From positions 309,281 through 373,280 of the forward strand of contig NZ_VLNV01000006.1 in assembly GCF_009765215.1 (NCBI RefSeq): 64,000 nt of DNA, given 5' to 3'. This document shows positions 16,263-26,667 of the stretch, piece after piece (within the stretch, counting starts at the first letter, position 1; every line of letters begins with the position of its first letter). The notes beneath the pieces are model-generated. The model saw nothing but the letters and a program-made list of their open reading frames with translations. It searched no databases and was not told where the DNA came from. Source of the DNA: Lysobacter prati (GTDB lineage: Bacteria > Pseudomonadota > Gammaproteobacteria > Xanthomonadales > Xanthomonadaceae). The position numbers and the translations under genes were made by a program.

Positions 16263-17345
16263 TCAGGATTCCCGGGCGCTGGCTTCCAGCAGTTTGCGGA
16301 TCGGTGCTGGAATGCCGATCGCGCCTAGTTCCTCGCGTGCGACCCAGCGCAGGTCGTCATTGTCGCCGATCCGGCCGCGCAGCGCGGTGCCGCGCCAGCG
16401 CAGCGGCTGCAGTTGCAGCTTGTAGTGGCTGAAGGCGTGGTCGATGGCGGGCAACACCTGCGCGTTGGAGTAATTGCCAGTGAGGTGTTGCTGGAACCAG
16501 TCCTGCGCCAGCGTGTCGTCATCGGCCTGCGGCAGGGTCCACAGCGAAGCCCAGATGCCGCTCGGCGGTCGTCGCTGCAGCAGGATGCGGCCGTCGCTGT
16601 CTTCGGCCCACAGCACGTGCGCGTACTTCTGCGGCGGTGTCTTGCCGGGCTTGGGCGTGGGCAGGTCGGCGACGCGGCCTTCGCGACGGGCGATGCATGC
16701 GTCCTGCATCGGGCACAACACGCAAGCCGGGTCGGCGCGCGTGCAGAGAGTAGCCCCGAGGTCCATCTGCGCCTGGGTGTAGTCGGCCATTCGCAGCGGT
16801 GGCAATTGCGCTCGGGCAACGTGGCCTTCGGCAAGCGCCCACAGCTTCTTCTCGACTGCAGGCAGGCCGGGGTAGCCGTCGATGCCGTGATAGCGGGTGA
16901 GCACGCGCTTGACGTTGCCGTCGAGGATCGCGCAGCGCTCGCCCCACGCCTGCGAGGCGATCGCAGCGGCGGTGCTGCGGCCAATGCCGGGCAGGGCGGT
17001 GAGTGCATCGAGATCGCGCGGCAGGTCACCGTCGTGCAGTTCGACGCAGCGTTTGGCAGCTGCGTGCAGGTTGCGTGCGCGGGCGTAGTAGCCCAGCCCC
17101 GACCACAGCGCGAGCACGTCGTCGAGCGGTGCGGCGGCGAGGTCACGCAAGGTCGGCAGCGCGGCGACGAAACGCTCGAAGTAGGGCGCGGCGGTCTTGA
17201 CCTGCGTCTGCTGCAGCATGATCTCCGACAGCCACACCCGGTACGGCGAGCGCGGGTGCTGCCAGGGCAGGTCATGGCGGCCGCTGACGTCGAACCAGGT
17301 GAGCAGGCGCGTGGCGAATGCATCCACGGTTGTCGTCGTACTCAC
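16263..17345 (-). CDS. mutY: A/G-specific adenine glycosylase MutY
   Basis: A 360-residue DNA glycosylase that removes adenine opposite 8-oxoguanine. It shows LSEIMLQQTQVKT, the helix-hairpin-helix LPGIGRSTAAAI followed by the catalytic Asp in ILDGNVKRVL, the [4Fe-4S] cysteines in CTRADPACVLCPMQDAC, and a C-terminal NUDIX-like 8-oxoG domain (LLQRRPPSGIWASLWTLP). The GTG start 17345 overlaps the stop of the upstream AsmA-like gene by 4 bases (GTGA), indicating coupling. A longer frame exists but runs into that gene. Confidence 0.95.
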   Translation of the reverse strand: MSTTTTVDAFATRLLTWFDVSGRHDLPWQHPRSPYRVWLSEIMLQQTQVKTAAPYFERFVAALPTLRDLAAAPLDDVLALWSGLGYYARARNLHAAAKRCVELHDGDLPRDLDALTALPGIGRSTAAAIASQAWGERCAILDGNVKRVLTRYHGIDGYPGLPAVEKKLWALAEGHVARAQLPPLRMADYTQAQMDLGATLCTRADPACVLCPMQDACIARREGRVADLPTPKPGKTPPQKYAHVLWAEDSDGRILLQRRPPSGIWASLWTLPQADDDTLAQDWFQQHLTGNYSNAQVLPAIDHAFSHYKLQLQPLRWRGTALRGRIGDNDDLRWVAREELGAIGIPAPIRKLLEASARES

Positions 17346-18622
17346 GGTGTGATCGCCTCGCCCGGCGCGGGTGCGAAATCGACTTCGACGCCTTCCAGTG
17401 TCGCGCCGCCAATCACCAGCTTCGGCGTTGACAGCTGCCCGGCCAATGGGGGCAGCGGCGTGCCCTGGTCGATGGTGTCGATCCAAGTCAGCATTTCAGG
17501 CAGGCGGAAGTGTCCGTCGAAGCGGGTGGCGTCGCGCTGCAATTGCAGCGCACTGGTGTCGGACAAATCGGCGCGGCCGCGATATTCGTACTTGAATGGC
17601 AGCGCCGACACCGATGATTGCAGCGGTTCCGGCAGCGCCGGCCAGGCCTTCGGCCAGTCGGCGATCATGCCGTCCAGGCGCAACGCCAATGCGTCGCCAA
17701 ACGCGAATCCGCCGCGCGCATGCAGGCTGGGCATGGCGTCGCGTCCGCGCAGGGCGAAGCCGAGCGGCGTCATCGTCAATTCACCCGAATGCAGGCGCAG
17801 CGGGCCGGCCAGTCCGAACACGAACGGCAGCACCGTATCGCCGTTGCGATAGCGCGCGACGGCGCCGAGGCGGATGACGTCGACGCCCATGCCGTCGTTG
17901 CCGTCGCGTACGAGCCCGGACAACACCAGCCGCATAGGCAGCGACCACGGCGACGATTCGACGCTGACATCCCCGCTCAGGCCCAGTCCGGCGTTGGCGG
18001 CAAAGCGGGTCAGCGCAGCATCGAGGTCGAAGGGCGCGGCGATCGTGCCGCTGGTGAACCGTCCGCGCAGCTGTGCGGTCAGGGCGCGATCGGGATACAG
18101 CGCGGGCAGGTCGATGTCGAGCGCATCCACCGACCAGCCGTCGCCGATGACGCGGCCACGCAGCACGCGCATGCCGTCGGTCAGCGTCGGGATGCGCGTC
18201 TTCGACGCAGGCCGCGTGGCCTGCCAGCGTTGCAGTGCCGCGAGGTCCAGATGCGGCGCATCCAGTTCGATGCGGCGGACAGTCAGGTCGTTACCGGCGG
18301 CGCGGATGGTGGCCCATGGCACTTCGAGCTGGATGCGCTCGGCGCGCAGCAGTGGCGTGGTCGCGCCGGGCTGGCGGGCTACGACATCACGAATCAGCAG
18401 CATCGGCGTGCCGCGCAACCGGTACTCGCTGGCGCCGGCCGCGGTGATCTCCAGGCCGAGCGCTTTGCCGGCCTGGGAGAGGATCAATCCGGCGACGCGA
18501 CTGGGCTGACCGATCCAGCGCACTGCGAGCACGAGCACGGCGAACAGCACGACCAGCGTGATGAGCACGATGCTGCGGCGGCGCGATGGGCGACGCGGGA
18601 TGGCTGGTTCCGGCGCGGCCAT
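17342..18622 (-). CDS. AsmA-like inner-membrane protein
   Basis: A 426-residue protein with one N-terminal transmembrane helix (IVLITLVVLFAVLVLAVRWI, about residues 18-37) and a long periplasmic beta-rich part. Repeated sections such as LLRAERIQLEVPW, LTVRRIELDAPHLDLAAL and VDALDIDLPALY are typical of AsmA/YhdP bridge-type proteins, which take part in lipid transport or outer-membrane assembly. It lies between ftsY (17 bases upstream) and mutY (4-base overlap) in one leftward operon. The exact subfamily is not recognised. Confidence 0.7.
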   Translation of the reverse strand: MAAPEPAIPRRPSRRRSIVLITLVVLFAVLVLAVRWIGQPSRVAGLILSQAGKALGLEITAAGASEYRLRGTPMLLIRDVVARQPGATTPLLRAERIQLEVPWATIRAAGNDLTVRRIELDAPHLDLAALQRWQATRPASKTRIPTLTDGMRVLRGRVIGDGWSVDALDIDLPALYPDRALTAQLRGRFTSGTIAAPFDLDAALTRFAANAGLGLSGDVSVESSPWSLPMRLVLSGLVRDGNDGMGVDVIRLGAVARYRNGDTVLPFVFGLAGPLRLHSGELTMTPLGFALRGRDAMPSLHARGGFAFGDALALRLDGMIADWPKAWPALPEPLQSSVSALPFKYEYRGRADLSDTSALQLQRDATRFDGHFRLPEMLTWIDTIDQGTPLPPLAGQLSTPKLVIGGATLEGVEVDFAPAPGEAITP

Positions 18623-18639
18623 GGCTGGCGTCGGCCGCG

Positions 18640-19887
18640 TCAGGCGCCGAGCGACCCGGGCAGGAGGGCGTCGACGAAGGCCTCGGCATCGAACACGCGC
18701 AGGTCCTCCGGACGCTCACCGATGCCGGCGAAACGGATCGGGATGCCGAACTCGCGTGCGAGGGCGAACACCACGCCACCCTTGGCGGTGCCGTCGAGCT
18801 TGGTCACGACCAGGCCGGTCACGCCGACCGCGGCATGGAACTGGCGCAGTTGCGACAGGGCGTTCTGTCCGGTGGTGCCGTCGATCACCATCAGGACCTC
18901 GTGCGGTGCGTTGACGTCGATCTTCTGGAGCACACGCTTGATCTTGCCCAATTCGGCCATCAGGCCCTGCTGGGTGTGCAGGCGGCCGGCGGTGTCTGCG
19001 ATCAGCACCTGCGTGCCGCGCGCCTTGGCGGCCTGCAGGGCATCGAAGGCAACCGAAGCGGCGTCGGCGTTCTGGCCCTGGGCGACGACCGGCACGCCGT
19101 TGCGATCACCCCACGCCTGCAACTGGGCAACGGCGGCGGCGCGGAAGGTGTCGCCGGCGGCGAGCATCAGCGGGCGGTTTTCGTCCTTGAAGCGTTTGGC
19201 GAGCTTGCCGATGGTAGTGGTCTTGCCGACGCCGTTGACGCCGACGGTGAGCAGCACGAAGGGCTTTGCACTGGTGTCGATCTGCAGCGGCTGCGCGACC
19301 GGTTGCAGCATCGCCAGCAGGTCCGCGCGCAACGCCGTCAGCAATGCGCGCGCATCGGCGAACTCGCGCGCCTTCATGCGCTTGCGCAGCGACTCGATCA
19401 GCTCGGTGGTCGCGCCGACGCCGACGTCGGCGGTGATCAGCGCGGTTTCGATCTCGTCGAGCAGGTCGTCGTCGAGCTTGGGGTTGCGCGAGAACAGCCC
19501 GCTGAAGCTGCGCGCGATGCTGCTGCTGCGCAGGCGCTCGCGCCAGCCGGTCTTGCCGGGCGCGGCAGGGGCGACGATGGGATGGGCGGCGAGGGCGGCT
19601 TCGGCCGGAAGCGAAGGTTCCGGGGGCGGCTCGATGACCAGGGTCTTGACCGACTCAACATCCAGTGCGGCGGCGATGATCTCGGCCGGAACAGGCTCGG
19701 GTTCGCGGTGCTCGGACGGCAGCGGTTGCGCGGGCGCGGCGACCGGTTCGGCGACAGGCGCCTCTTCGTCGAGTCGCGCCGGGAATGCCGCGGCAAGTTC
19801 CTCGATGCTGTAAGCGCCCTCGCTGGTGCCCGGCTGTGCCGCTTCGGCTGGAGTCTGGGGTTTCTTGCGGCGGAAAAAACTGAGCAT
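18640..19887 (-). CDS. ftsY: signal recognition particle receptor FtsY
   Basis: A 415-residue SRP-receptor GTPase that docks ribosome-nascent-chain complexes to the membrane. A variable acidic/proline-rich region (residues about 10-105) after MLSFFRRKK is followed by the N domain and the NG GTPase: P-loop GVNGVGKTTTIGKLA, AGDTFRAAAVAQL, DTAGRLHT and TKLDGTAKGG, ending RPEDLRVFDAEAFVDALL. Start ATG 19887 gives the normal length. It diverges from rsmD (ATG 19951), as in E. coli and many gammaproteobacteria. Confidence 0.97.
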   Translation of the reverse strand: MLSFFRRKKPQTPAEAAQPGTSEGAYSIEELAAAFPARLDEEAPVAEPVAAPAQPLPSEHREPEPVPAEIIAAALDVESVKTLVIEPPPEPSLPAEAALAAHPIVAPAAPGKTGWRERLRSSSIARSFSGLFSRNPKLDDDLLDEIETALITADVGVGATTELIESLRKRMKAREFADARALLTALRADLLAMLQPVAQPLQIDTSAKPFVLLTVGVNGVGKTTTIGKLAKRFKDENRPLMLAAGDTFRAAAVAQLQAWGDRNGVPVVAQGQNADAASVAFDALQAAKARGTQVLIADTAGRLHTQQGLMAELGKIKRVLQKIDVNAPHEVLMVIDGTTGQNALSQLRQFHAAVGVTGLVVTKLDGTAKGGVVFALAREFGIPIRFAGIGERPEDLRVFDAEAFVDALLPGSLGA

Positions 19888-19950
19888 CGAGGGCAATGGG
19901 GGAATGCGCGAGAATGCACACATGCTAGCACCGGCCCCTTCCCGACCCTG

Positions 19951-21188
<1,238 letters not shown>

Positions 21189-21282
21189 TCCGCAACGGCG
21201 TCCGCACAGACGCGCTCAAAATTTCCAGAACCTCCACCAGTTCCACCATTACACAAACCTATAGTCACCGAAGGGGACCCCG

Positions 21283-21774
21283 ATGAAGACCACCACCCGC
21301 TTGTTGCTGCTTGCCTGCTTGTCGATGCCGTTGCTGGTTGCCTGCAACAAGGGCGACGACAAGGCCGCTGCCGTTGTCGAAGCGCCGCTGGCCGCGCCGA
21401 CCACCAACGAAGGCGCCGCCTGGGACACGTACCTGACCGAAGTGGTCAAGCGCAACATCGAAGGCGCCACCAACGTCTACCTGTACACCCTGCCGGACCC
21501 GGCCGGCGCCGACTTCGAGGGCGAGTACGCCCGCCAGCTCGAGAAGGCGCAGGGCGACGTTGCCCGCGGTGGCGTCGAGGGAACGCTGCTGGCCTTCGGC
21601 TCGCAGAACTCGGCCAAGTCGGCTGACCTGGCGATCGCCTCGTTCGCCCAGGCCCAGCCGGGCACGATGAAGGGCGTGCGCCTGATGTTCATCGGTGCCA
21701 GCGCCGACAGCGAGCGCGTCAAGGCCGCCGTCGAGCCGTCGGGCGCGAAGTACGAGTTCATCGAAGCCAAGTGA
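21283..21774 (+). CDS. hypothetical lipoprotein
   Basis: A 163-residue protein with a lipoprotein signal (LLLLACLSMPLLVAC, cysteine about residue 21). A mature domain follows with WDTYLTEVVKRNIEGATNVY, LYTLPDPAGADFEGEYARQL and a C-terminal GVRLMFIGASADSERVK with VEPSGAKYEFIE. No named family is recognised. It appears to be a periplasmic lipoprotein peculiar to this bacterial family. A perfect hairpin follows its stop, so it is probably a single-gene transcript. Confidence 0.65.
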   Translation: MKTTTRLLLLACLSMPLLVACNKGDDKAAAVVEAPLAAPTTNEGAAWDTYLTEVVKRNIEGATNVYLYTLPDPAGADFEGEYARQLEKAQGDVARGGVEGTLLAFGSQNSAKSADLAIASFAQAQPGTMKGVRLMFIGASADSERVKAAVEPSGAKYEFIEAK

Positions 21775-21783
21775 CGTTCTGGC

Positions 21784-21807
21784 GCGTGGCCGCATTCGCG
21801 GCCACGC
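21784..21807 (+). terminator. hairpin ending the lipoprotein transcript
   Basis: GCGTGGCCGC (21784-21793) pairs perfectly with GCGGCCACGC (21798-21807) around ATTC. The stem is followed by CTTTGCC. It starts 9 bases after the stop codon. The T-run is short. Confidence 0.65.
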
Positions 21808-21819
21808 CTTTGCCAGAAC

Positions 21820-21921
21820 GTCATCCCCGCGAAGGCGGGGATCCAAGGACGTTGCTTTTGCCTCTTGCCGCACGCATATCAGGAGCCAGCGTCCTTGGAT
21901 TCCCGCCTTCGCGGAAATGAC
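21820..21921. repeat. GTCATCCCCGCG palindromic repeat pair
   Basis: A GTCATCCCCGCGAAGGCGGGGA unit at 21820-21841 and its inverted partner (CCCGCCTTCGCGGAAATGAC at 21902-21921) enclose inverted copies of CCAAGGACGTTGC/GCGTCCTTGG. Each unit is itself palindromic around CGCGAAGGCGG. The same word family recurs at 25809-25890, 39128-39484, 54610-54673 and 54885-54912, so it is a dispersed REP-like family. Confidence 0.8.
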
Positions 21922-21973
21922 GAAGTTTTCCTGGGCCGGATGAGTCACCCCCTGCCGTCGGCCTGAGTCCCCC

Positions 21974-22228
21974 ATGTCCCTCAAGATCAACGAGCTCTGC
22001 GTCAACTGCGATGTCTGCGAACCGGCCTGTCCAAACCAGGCGATTTCGCAGGGCGAGACCATCTACGTGATCGATCCGGCGCGCTGCACCGAATGCGTCG
22101 GCCATTTCGACGAACCGCAGTGCGTGGTCGTCTGTCCCGTCGAGTGCATCGACCCCGACGCGGACCACCCCGAATCCAACGAACAGCTGCTGGCTAAGCT
22201 CGCGCGCCTGCAGCAGGAGCTGAAATGA
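21974..22228 (+). CDS. YfhL-type 2[4Fe-4S] ferredoxin
   Basis: An 84-residue ferredoxin. The first cluster motif CVNCDVCEPACP (CxxCxxCxxxCP) lies near residue 9. The second is the widened CTECVGHFDEPQCVVVCPVE with the 8-residue insertion typical of YfhL/FdxA-like proteins. These carry electrons at low potential. The partner is unknown. The stop overlaps the ATG of the ggt gene by 4 bases (ATGA), so the two are co-translated, although no functional link is obvious. Confidence 0.93.
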   Translation: MSLKINELCVNCDVCEPACPNQAISQGETIYVIDPARCTECVGHFDEPQCVVVCPVECIDPDADHPESNEQLLAKLARLQQELK

Positions 22229-23949
22229 TGCGTCAAGCGTTGCGTGCGCTGGTGAGCGCCAGTGTGTTGTCCGCCGGTCTCCTGCTCACCGCGACGCTGC
22301 CGCTTCATGCAGCGCAGCAAGCCGCCAAGCCCGCCGGCCATCCGCCAGGCGTGGCGATCGCCAGTGCCCACGCGCTGGCCACCGATGCCGGCATGGAGAT
22401 GATTCGCGCTGGCGGCAATGCCTTCGACGCAGCGGTCGCGGTGTCGGCCACGCTCGCCGTGGTCGAGCCGATCAGTTCGGGCATCGGCGGTGGCGGATTC
22501 TTCCTGCTGCACGACGCCAAGAGCGGCAAGGACGTCTTCGTCGATGCGCGCGAGACCGCGGTGGCCGCGTCGACCCCGGCGGCGTACCTCGACGACAAGG
22601 GCGAGCTCAACCGCGACCGCGCCACCAACGGCCCGTGGTCGGCCGGCATCCCGGGCCTGCCTGCGGCATTGGTGCATGTCTCCGGCAAGTACGGCCGGTT
22701 GCCGCTGAAGACGACGCTGGCGCCTGCGATCCGCATCGCGCGCGAAGGCTTCGAGGTGTACCCGCGCCTGGAGCGCGGTTACGGCAGCCGGCGCGAGGTA
22801 ATGGAGCGCTACCGCGGCACGCGTGAGGTGTTCCTTGCCGATGGCAGCCCGCTCAAGGCGGGCGAGATACTCAAGCAACCGGACCTGGCGCGCACGCTGG
22901 AGCTGCTGGCCGAAAAGGGCTTCGACGGCTTCTATCGCGGCGAAGTCGCCGCCAAGCTGCTGGCTGCGGTAAAGGAAGAAGGCGGGCAATGGCGCGCCGA
23001 CGAGCTGGCCGGCTACCGCGTCAAGGAACGCGAGCCGCTGCACTTCCAGTACCGCGACTGGACCGTCACCACCGCGCCGCCGCCGTCGTCGGGTGGCGTG
23101 GCGCTGGCGGAGATGCTGCAGATGCTGTCGGGCTGGGATCTGTCCAAGCTCGACCAGGCCCATCGCACCCACCTGATCACCGAGGCGATGCGTCGTGCCT
23201 TCCGCGACCGCACGATCTACCTGGGCGATCCGGACTTCGTGAAGATGCCGCTGGCGCGACTGACCAGCGCCGATTACGCCGCCGGGTTGCGTGCGACGAT
23301 CCATCCGGAGAAGGCCACGCCCAGCGATCTGCTGCCGGGCCAGCCGGCGCCGCTGGAAGACGACGAAACCACGCACTTCTCGATCATCGACGCCGACGGC
23401 AATCGCGTCTCGACCACTCAGACCGTGAACCTGCTGTATGGCTCGGGCATGGTCGCGCCGGGCACCGGCGTGCTGCTCAACAACGAGATGGACGACTTCG
23501 CCCTGCGTCCGGGCACGCCCAACGCGTTCGGCGTGATGGGCTTCGCCGCCAACGCGCCGGCAGCGGGCAAGCGCATGCTCAGCTCGATGACGCCGAGCTT
23601 CATCGAATCCAAGGACAAGCTGGCGGTGATCGGCGCGCCCGGTGGCAGCCGCATCATCACCGAAGTGCTGCTGGGCATCCTCGGTTACGACGCCGGCCTG
23701 GGCGCGCAGGAAGTTGCTGCGCTGCCGCGCATCCACCACCAGTGGATGCCGGACGTGATTTCCGCCGAGAAGGGCACGCTGGACGCGCAGACGGTGACGG
23801 CGCTGGAGGCGATGGGGCACAAGGTCAATGCCGGCGAGAACACCTGGGGCAACCTGCAGACGGTGTCCTGGGACAAGCGCAGCAACGTGCTGGAAGCGGG
23901 TACCGACCCGCGCAACCCGGTCGGCAAGGGTGCGGTGGAGGGGCGCTGA
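22225..23949 (+). CDS. ggt: gamma-glutamyltransferase
   Basis: A 574-residue periplasmic enzyme that cleaves glutathione and other gamma-glutamyl compounds and matures by self-cleavage. A signal peptide is present (ALVSASVLSAGLLLTATLPLHA). Family motifs are NAFDAAVAVSATLAVVEP and GIGGGGFFLLHDA. The processing site lies at Thr383 in ETTHFSIIDADGN, where the T starts the small subunit and acts as nucleophile, followed by LLNNEMDDFALRPG and MLSSMTPSF. It is translationally coupled to the upstream ferredoxin gene. Glutathione salvage is the likely role. Confidence 0.95.
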   Translation: MMRQALRALVSASVLSAGLLLTATLPLHAAQQAAKPAGHPPGVAIASAHALATDAGMEMIRAGGNAFDAAVAVSATLAVVEPISSGIGGGGFFLLHDAKSGKDVFVDARETAVAASTPAAYLDDKGELNRDRATNGPWSAGIPGLPAALVHVSGKYGRLPLKTTLAPAIRIAREGFEVYPRLERGYGSRREVMERYRGTREVFLADGSPLKAGEILKQPDLARTLELLAEKGFDGFYRGEVAAKLLAAVKEEGGQWRADELAGYRVKEREPLHFQYRDWTVTTAPPPSSGGVALAEMLQMLSGWDLSKLDQAHRTHLITEAMRRAFRDRTIYLGDPDFVKMPLARLTSADYAAGLRATIHPEKATPSDLLPGQPAPLEDDETTHFSIIDADGNRVSTTQTVNLLYGSGMVAPGTGVLLNNEMDDFALRPGTPNAFGVMGFAANAPAAGKRMLSSMTPSFIESKDKLAVIGAPGGSRIITEVLLGILGYDAGLGAQEVAALPRIHHQWMPDVISAEKGTLDAQTVTALEAMGHKVNAGENTWGNLQTVSWDKRSNVLEAGTDPRNPVGKGAVEGR

Positions 23950-23982
23950 GCCCCTCGGGCCCGTGGCCCCGGCTGACGCCGA

Positions 23983-24099
23983 CCACCGTTCGTCCTGAGC
24001 GTAGCGCAGCGAAGTCGAAGGACCTGGGCGCCGGGGAGCCTGGCCCGCCCTGATCCTTCGACTTCGCGCCTTCGGCACTACGCTCAGGACGAACGGTGG
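23983..24099. repeat. 117-bp inverted repeat (TTCGTCCTGAGC family)
   Basis: Positions 23983-24004 are perfectly complementary to 24078-24099 (22 bp), and 24009-24022 to 24054-24067 (14 bp, GCGAAGTCGAAGGA). The arms contain TTCGTCCTGAGCGTAG and AAGTCGAAGGA, words I recall as a dispersed repeat in this and other proteobacterial groups. The structure lies between ggt and the MBL-fold gene and could also end transcription of ggt. Confidence 0.85.
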
Positions 24100-24166
24100 C
24101 TTTGGCGGTGGACTTCGCCAGATTGCGATATCGCGAACCTAACGCGCGTGGAGTTACCCTAGCCCG

Positions 24167-25057
24167 ATGAAACTCTGGTCAATTCTCGGCAACAGCCAGA
24201 AGCTCGATGGCGGCGCGATGTTCGGCAATGCGCCGCGCGCGATGTGGGCCAAGTGGTCCGCGCCCGACGAGCACAACCGCATCGAACTGGCCTGCCGCGC
24301 GCTGCTCGCCAGCCCGCTTGCCGGCAAGACCGTGCTGTTCGAAACCGGCATCGGCGCGTTCTTCGAGCCGAAGCTTCGCGAGCGCTACGGCGTGGTCGAA
24401 GACCAGCACGTGCTGGTGCAATCCCTGGCAGCGGCCGGTTTCGCTCCGGATGATGTCGATGTGGTGGTGCTGTCGCACCTGCATTTCGACCATGCCGGCG
24501 GACTGCTCGCGCCATGGAAGGAAGGCGAAGCGCCGAAGCTGCTGTTCCCGAACGCGACCTATGTCGTCGGGCGCGAGCATTACGAGCGCGCGCTGCATCC
24601 GCATCCACGCGATCGCGCCAGCTTCATTCCGGAACTGCCGGGCCTGCTCGAAGCCACCGGTCGCCTAGAACTGGTCGATGGCGAGTATTCGCGCACGCTG
24701 GGGAAAGCGGTGCGTTTCCACTACAGCGATGGCCATACGCCGGGATTGATGCTGGCCGAAATCGTCGGCCCGGACCTGGTGGGCGGTGAACCGCACGGCG
24801 GCGTGGTGTTCTGCGCCGACCTGATTCCGGGGCGGCCGTGGGTGCATGTGCCGATCACGATGGGTTACGACCGCAATGCCGAGTTGCTGATCGACGAGAA
24901 GAAGGCTTTCCTCGCCGACAAACTGCGTCGCAACGTGCATCTGTTCTTCACCCATGATCCGCAGTGCGCGCTCGCGCAGGTCACGCAGGACGAAAAGGGA
25001 AAATTCGGCACGACCCACGAGGTGGCCGAACTGCAGGCGAGGGCGCTGGTCGCATGA
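24167..25057 (+). CDS. MBL-fold metallohydrolase
   Basis: A 296-residue metallo-beta-lactamase-fold enzyme. The metal site HLHFDHAGG is at residues about 104-112, with further ligands in [20 protein letters not shown] and [10 protein letters not shown]. Such enzymes hydrolyse lactones, phosphodiesters or thioesters. The sequence does not fix the substrate, though the arrangement recalls lactonase-type members. The stop overlaps the next gene's ATG by 4 bases, so they are coupled. No signal peptide, hence cytosolic. Confidence 0.85.
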   Translation: MKLWSILGNSQKLDGGAMFGNAPRAMWAKWSAPDEHNRIELACRALLASPLAGKTVLFETGIGAFFEPKLRERYGVVEDQHVLVQSLAAAGFAPDDVDVVVLSHLHFDHAGGLLAPWKEGEAPKLLFPNATYVVGREHYERALHPHPRDRASFIPELPGLLEATGRLELVDGEYSRTLGKAVRFHYSDGHTPGLMLAEIVGPDLVGGEPHGGVVFCADLIPGRPWVHVPITMGYDRNAELLIDEKKAFLADKLRRNVHLFFTHDPQCALAQVTQDEKGKFGTTHEVAELQARALVA

Positions 25058-25800
25058 CGCGGCCTGGAGCGACAGCCTGGCTGTCGCTGGCCTGCGCGCT
25101 CGCCATGGGCGCGGCGTGCTGCAGCACGGCATGGGCGCAGCCGGCGGTCGTCGATGATTCGCTCGATGCGCCAGTTCCCGGCAAGGCGTTGCGCGACCGT
25201 GATTTCGGCGTCGGCACGCGCGGCCTGGGCCTGGATCGAAGGGTCGAGATGTACCAGTGGCGTGCCAACCGCGATGGCTACACGCGGGTGTGGAACGCCG
25301 CAGCGATCGACTCGTCGCACTTCAAGCCGGGGCATGCCAATCCGAAGAAGCTGCCGCTGGAAAATCGCCGCTGGTGGTCCGACGACGCGACGCTGGAAGG
25401 CAAGCCGATCGATCTGGCGGTGTTGCAGACGCTTGGCCAATGGCGCGTGTTCCGACCCAACTTCTCGCGACTGCCGGCGAACCTGGCGGCGTCATTCCAG
25501 CCCGAGGGCGACGGCCTGGGCAGTGCCGAGAATCCGCTCGATCCGCAGGTCGGTGATATCCGCATCATTTGGCGCGAGCTGAGCCTGCCGCCGCTGGAAG
25601 GCAAGGTGGAACTTCGCGGCCATCGCTGGGTGCTGTCGCCGGAGGCCGCGGCGCAGGCGTTGAGTGCAGAGCGTGCGTCCACGGTGGTGGAATTGCCGCC
25701 GGGGACGGACCAGCGGCTGTTGCCGTGGTTGCTGGCCGCAGCGGCGATGCTGCTCGGCGCGGCGCTGGTGTGGCGGCGCGTGCGGCGCAAGCGCGATTGA
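25054..25800 (+). CDS. TMEM43-family membrane protein
   Basis: A 248-residue protein. A signal or anchor lies at residues 9-28 ([20 protein letters not shown]). The middle carries TMEM43-type motifs: [55 protein letters not shown]. One C-terminal helix ([19 protein letters not shown]) and a basic end follow. It is shorter than many homologues. Topology suggests a periplasmic domain held by one or two helices. Translation starts on the overlapping ATGA of the MBL-fold gene. Its function in bacteria is not established. Confidence 0.75.
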   Translation: MTRPGATAWLSLACALAMGAACCSTAWAQPAVVDDSLDAPVPGKALRDRDFGVGTRGLGLDRRVEMYQWRANRDGYTRVWNAAAIDSSHFKPGHANPKKLPLENRRWWSDDATLEGKPIDLAVLQTLGQWRVFRPNFSRLPANLAASFQPEGDGLGSAENPLDPQVGDIRIIWRELSLPPLEGKVELRGHRWVLSPEAAAQALSAERASTVVELPPGTDQRLLPWLLAAAAMLLGAALVWRRVRRKRD

Positions 25801-25808
25801 TTTATTGC

Positions 25809-25890
25809 CGTCATCCCGGCGAACGCCGGGACCCATTTTGCTTTCGTTCTACGGCACGTCCATGGATCCCCGCCTTCGCGGGAATGATGG
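25809..25890. repeat. GTCATCCCGGCG palindromic repeat pair
   Basis: A unit GTCATCCCGGCGAACGCCGGGA at 25810-25831 and an opposing unit (CCCCGCCTTCGCGGGAATGA at 25869-25888) flank a 37-base spacer. It lies between the TMEM43-family gene and the convergent upp gene and may serve as a two-way transcription end. Same family as 21820-21921. Confidence 0.75.
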
Positions 25891-25896
25891 ACCTTC

Positions 25897-26532
25897 TCAG
25901 CCGTTGTGCCGAGTCCCGAAAATCTTGTCGCCGGCGTCGCCCAGGCCCGGCAGGATGTAGCCGACGTCGTTGAGGCGGTCGTCGATGGAGGCGGTGTACA
26001 CCTCGACGTCCGGGTGGCGACTCTCGAGCACGCTCAGACCCTCTGGCGCCGCCACCAGGAACAGGCCTTTGATGCGCTTGCATCCTGCCGCCTTGAGCAT
26101 GTCGACGGTGGCGACCAGCGTGCCGCCGGTGGCCAGCATCGGATCGAGGATCAGCGCAGTGCGTTCGTCCATGCGACCGGTGAGTTTTTCGTAGTAGCCA
26201 ACCGGTTCGAGCGTGCGCTCATCGCGCTGAAGGCCGACCACGCCGACCTTGGCGGCGGGAATCAGGTCGAGCACGCCCGGCAGCATGCCCAGGCCCGCGC
26301 GCAGGATTGGCACCAGGGTCACCTTCGCGCCCTTGATTCGACGGGTCTTCACCGGCCCAGCCCAGCCGTCGACCGTGATTTCCTCGGTCTCGAGGTCGGC
26401 GGTGGCCTCGTAGGTGAGCAGCGTGGCCACTTCGGACGCCAGTTCGCGGAATTCCTTGGTGCTGATGCCGGCCCGGCGCATCAGGCCGAGCTTGTGCTGC
26501 ACCAGCGGGTGGCGGACTTCGATGATCTTCAT
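25897..26532 (-). CDS. upp: uracil phosphoribosyltransferase
   Basis: A 211-residue enzyme that salvages uracil to UMP using PRPP. It begins [19 protein letters not shown], has [13 protein letters not shown], the PRPP-binding loop [16 protein letters not shown] and the C-terminal [13 protein letters not shown] that binds uracil. Length and order are standard. It is a stand-alone gene on the minus strand between a REP-like repeat and a divergent methyltransferase. Confidence 0.96.
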   Translation of the reverse strand: MKIIEVRHPLVQHKLGLMRRAGISTKEFRELASEVATLLTYEATADLETEEITVDGWAGPVKTRRIKGAKVTLVPILRAGLGMLPGVLDLIPAAKVGVVGLQRDERTLEPVGYYEKLTGRMDERTALILDPMLATGGTLVATVDMLKAAGCKRIKGLFLVAAPEGLSVLESRHPDVEVYTASIDDRLNDVGYILPGLGDAGDKIFGTRHNG

Positions 26533-26667
26533 CGCGCAAGCCTAGCGCAGCCGGAGGCGCGGCTGCCACGTCCGGCATGACCGGCCGCCGCCCGGGCGCC
26601 TACACGTTCCCGTTCGCATGGACGGCCGAATATCGGGGCGTCCGGCAGGGAACGCCAAAGGAGCCCC

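Noticed and set aside
22063-24078. 671-codon minus-strand frame opposite ggt
   Set aside because: Rich in Arg, His, Gln and Ala with no domain, and it exactly mirrors the ggt coding region. A codon-bias shadow.
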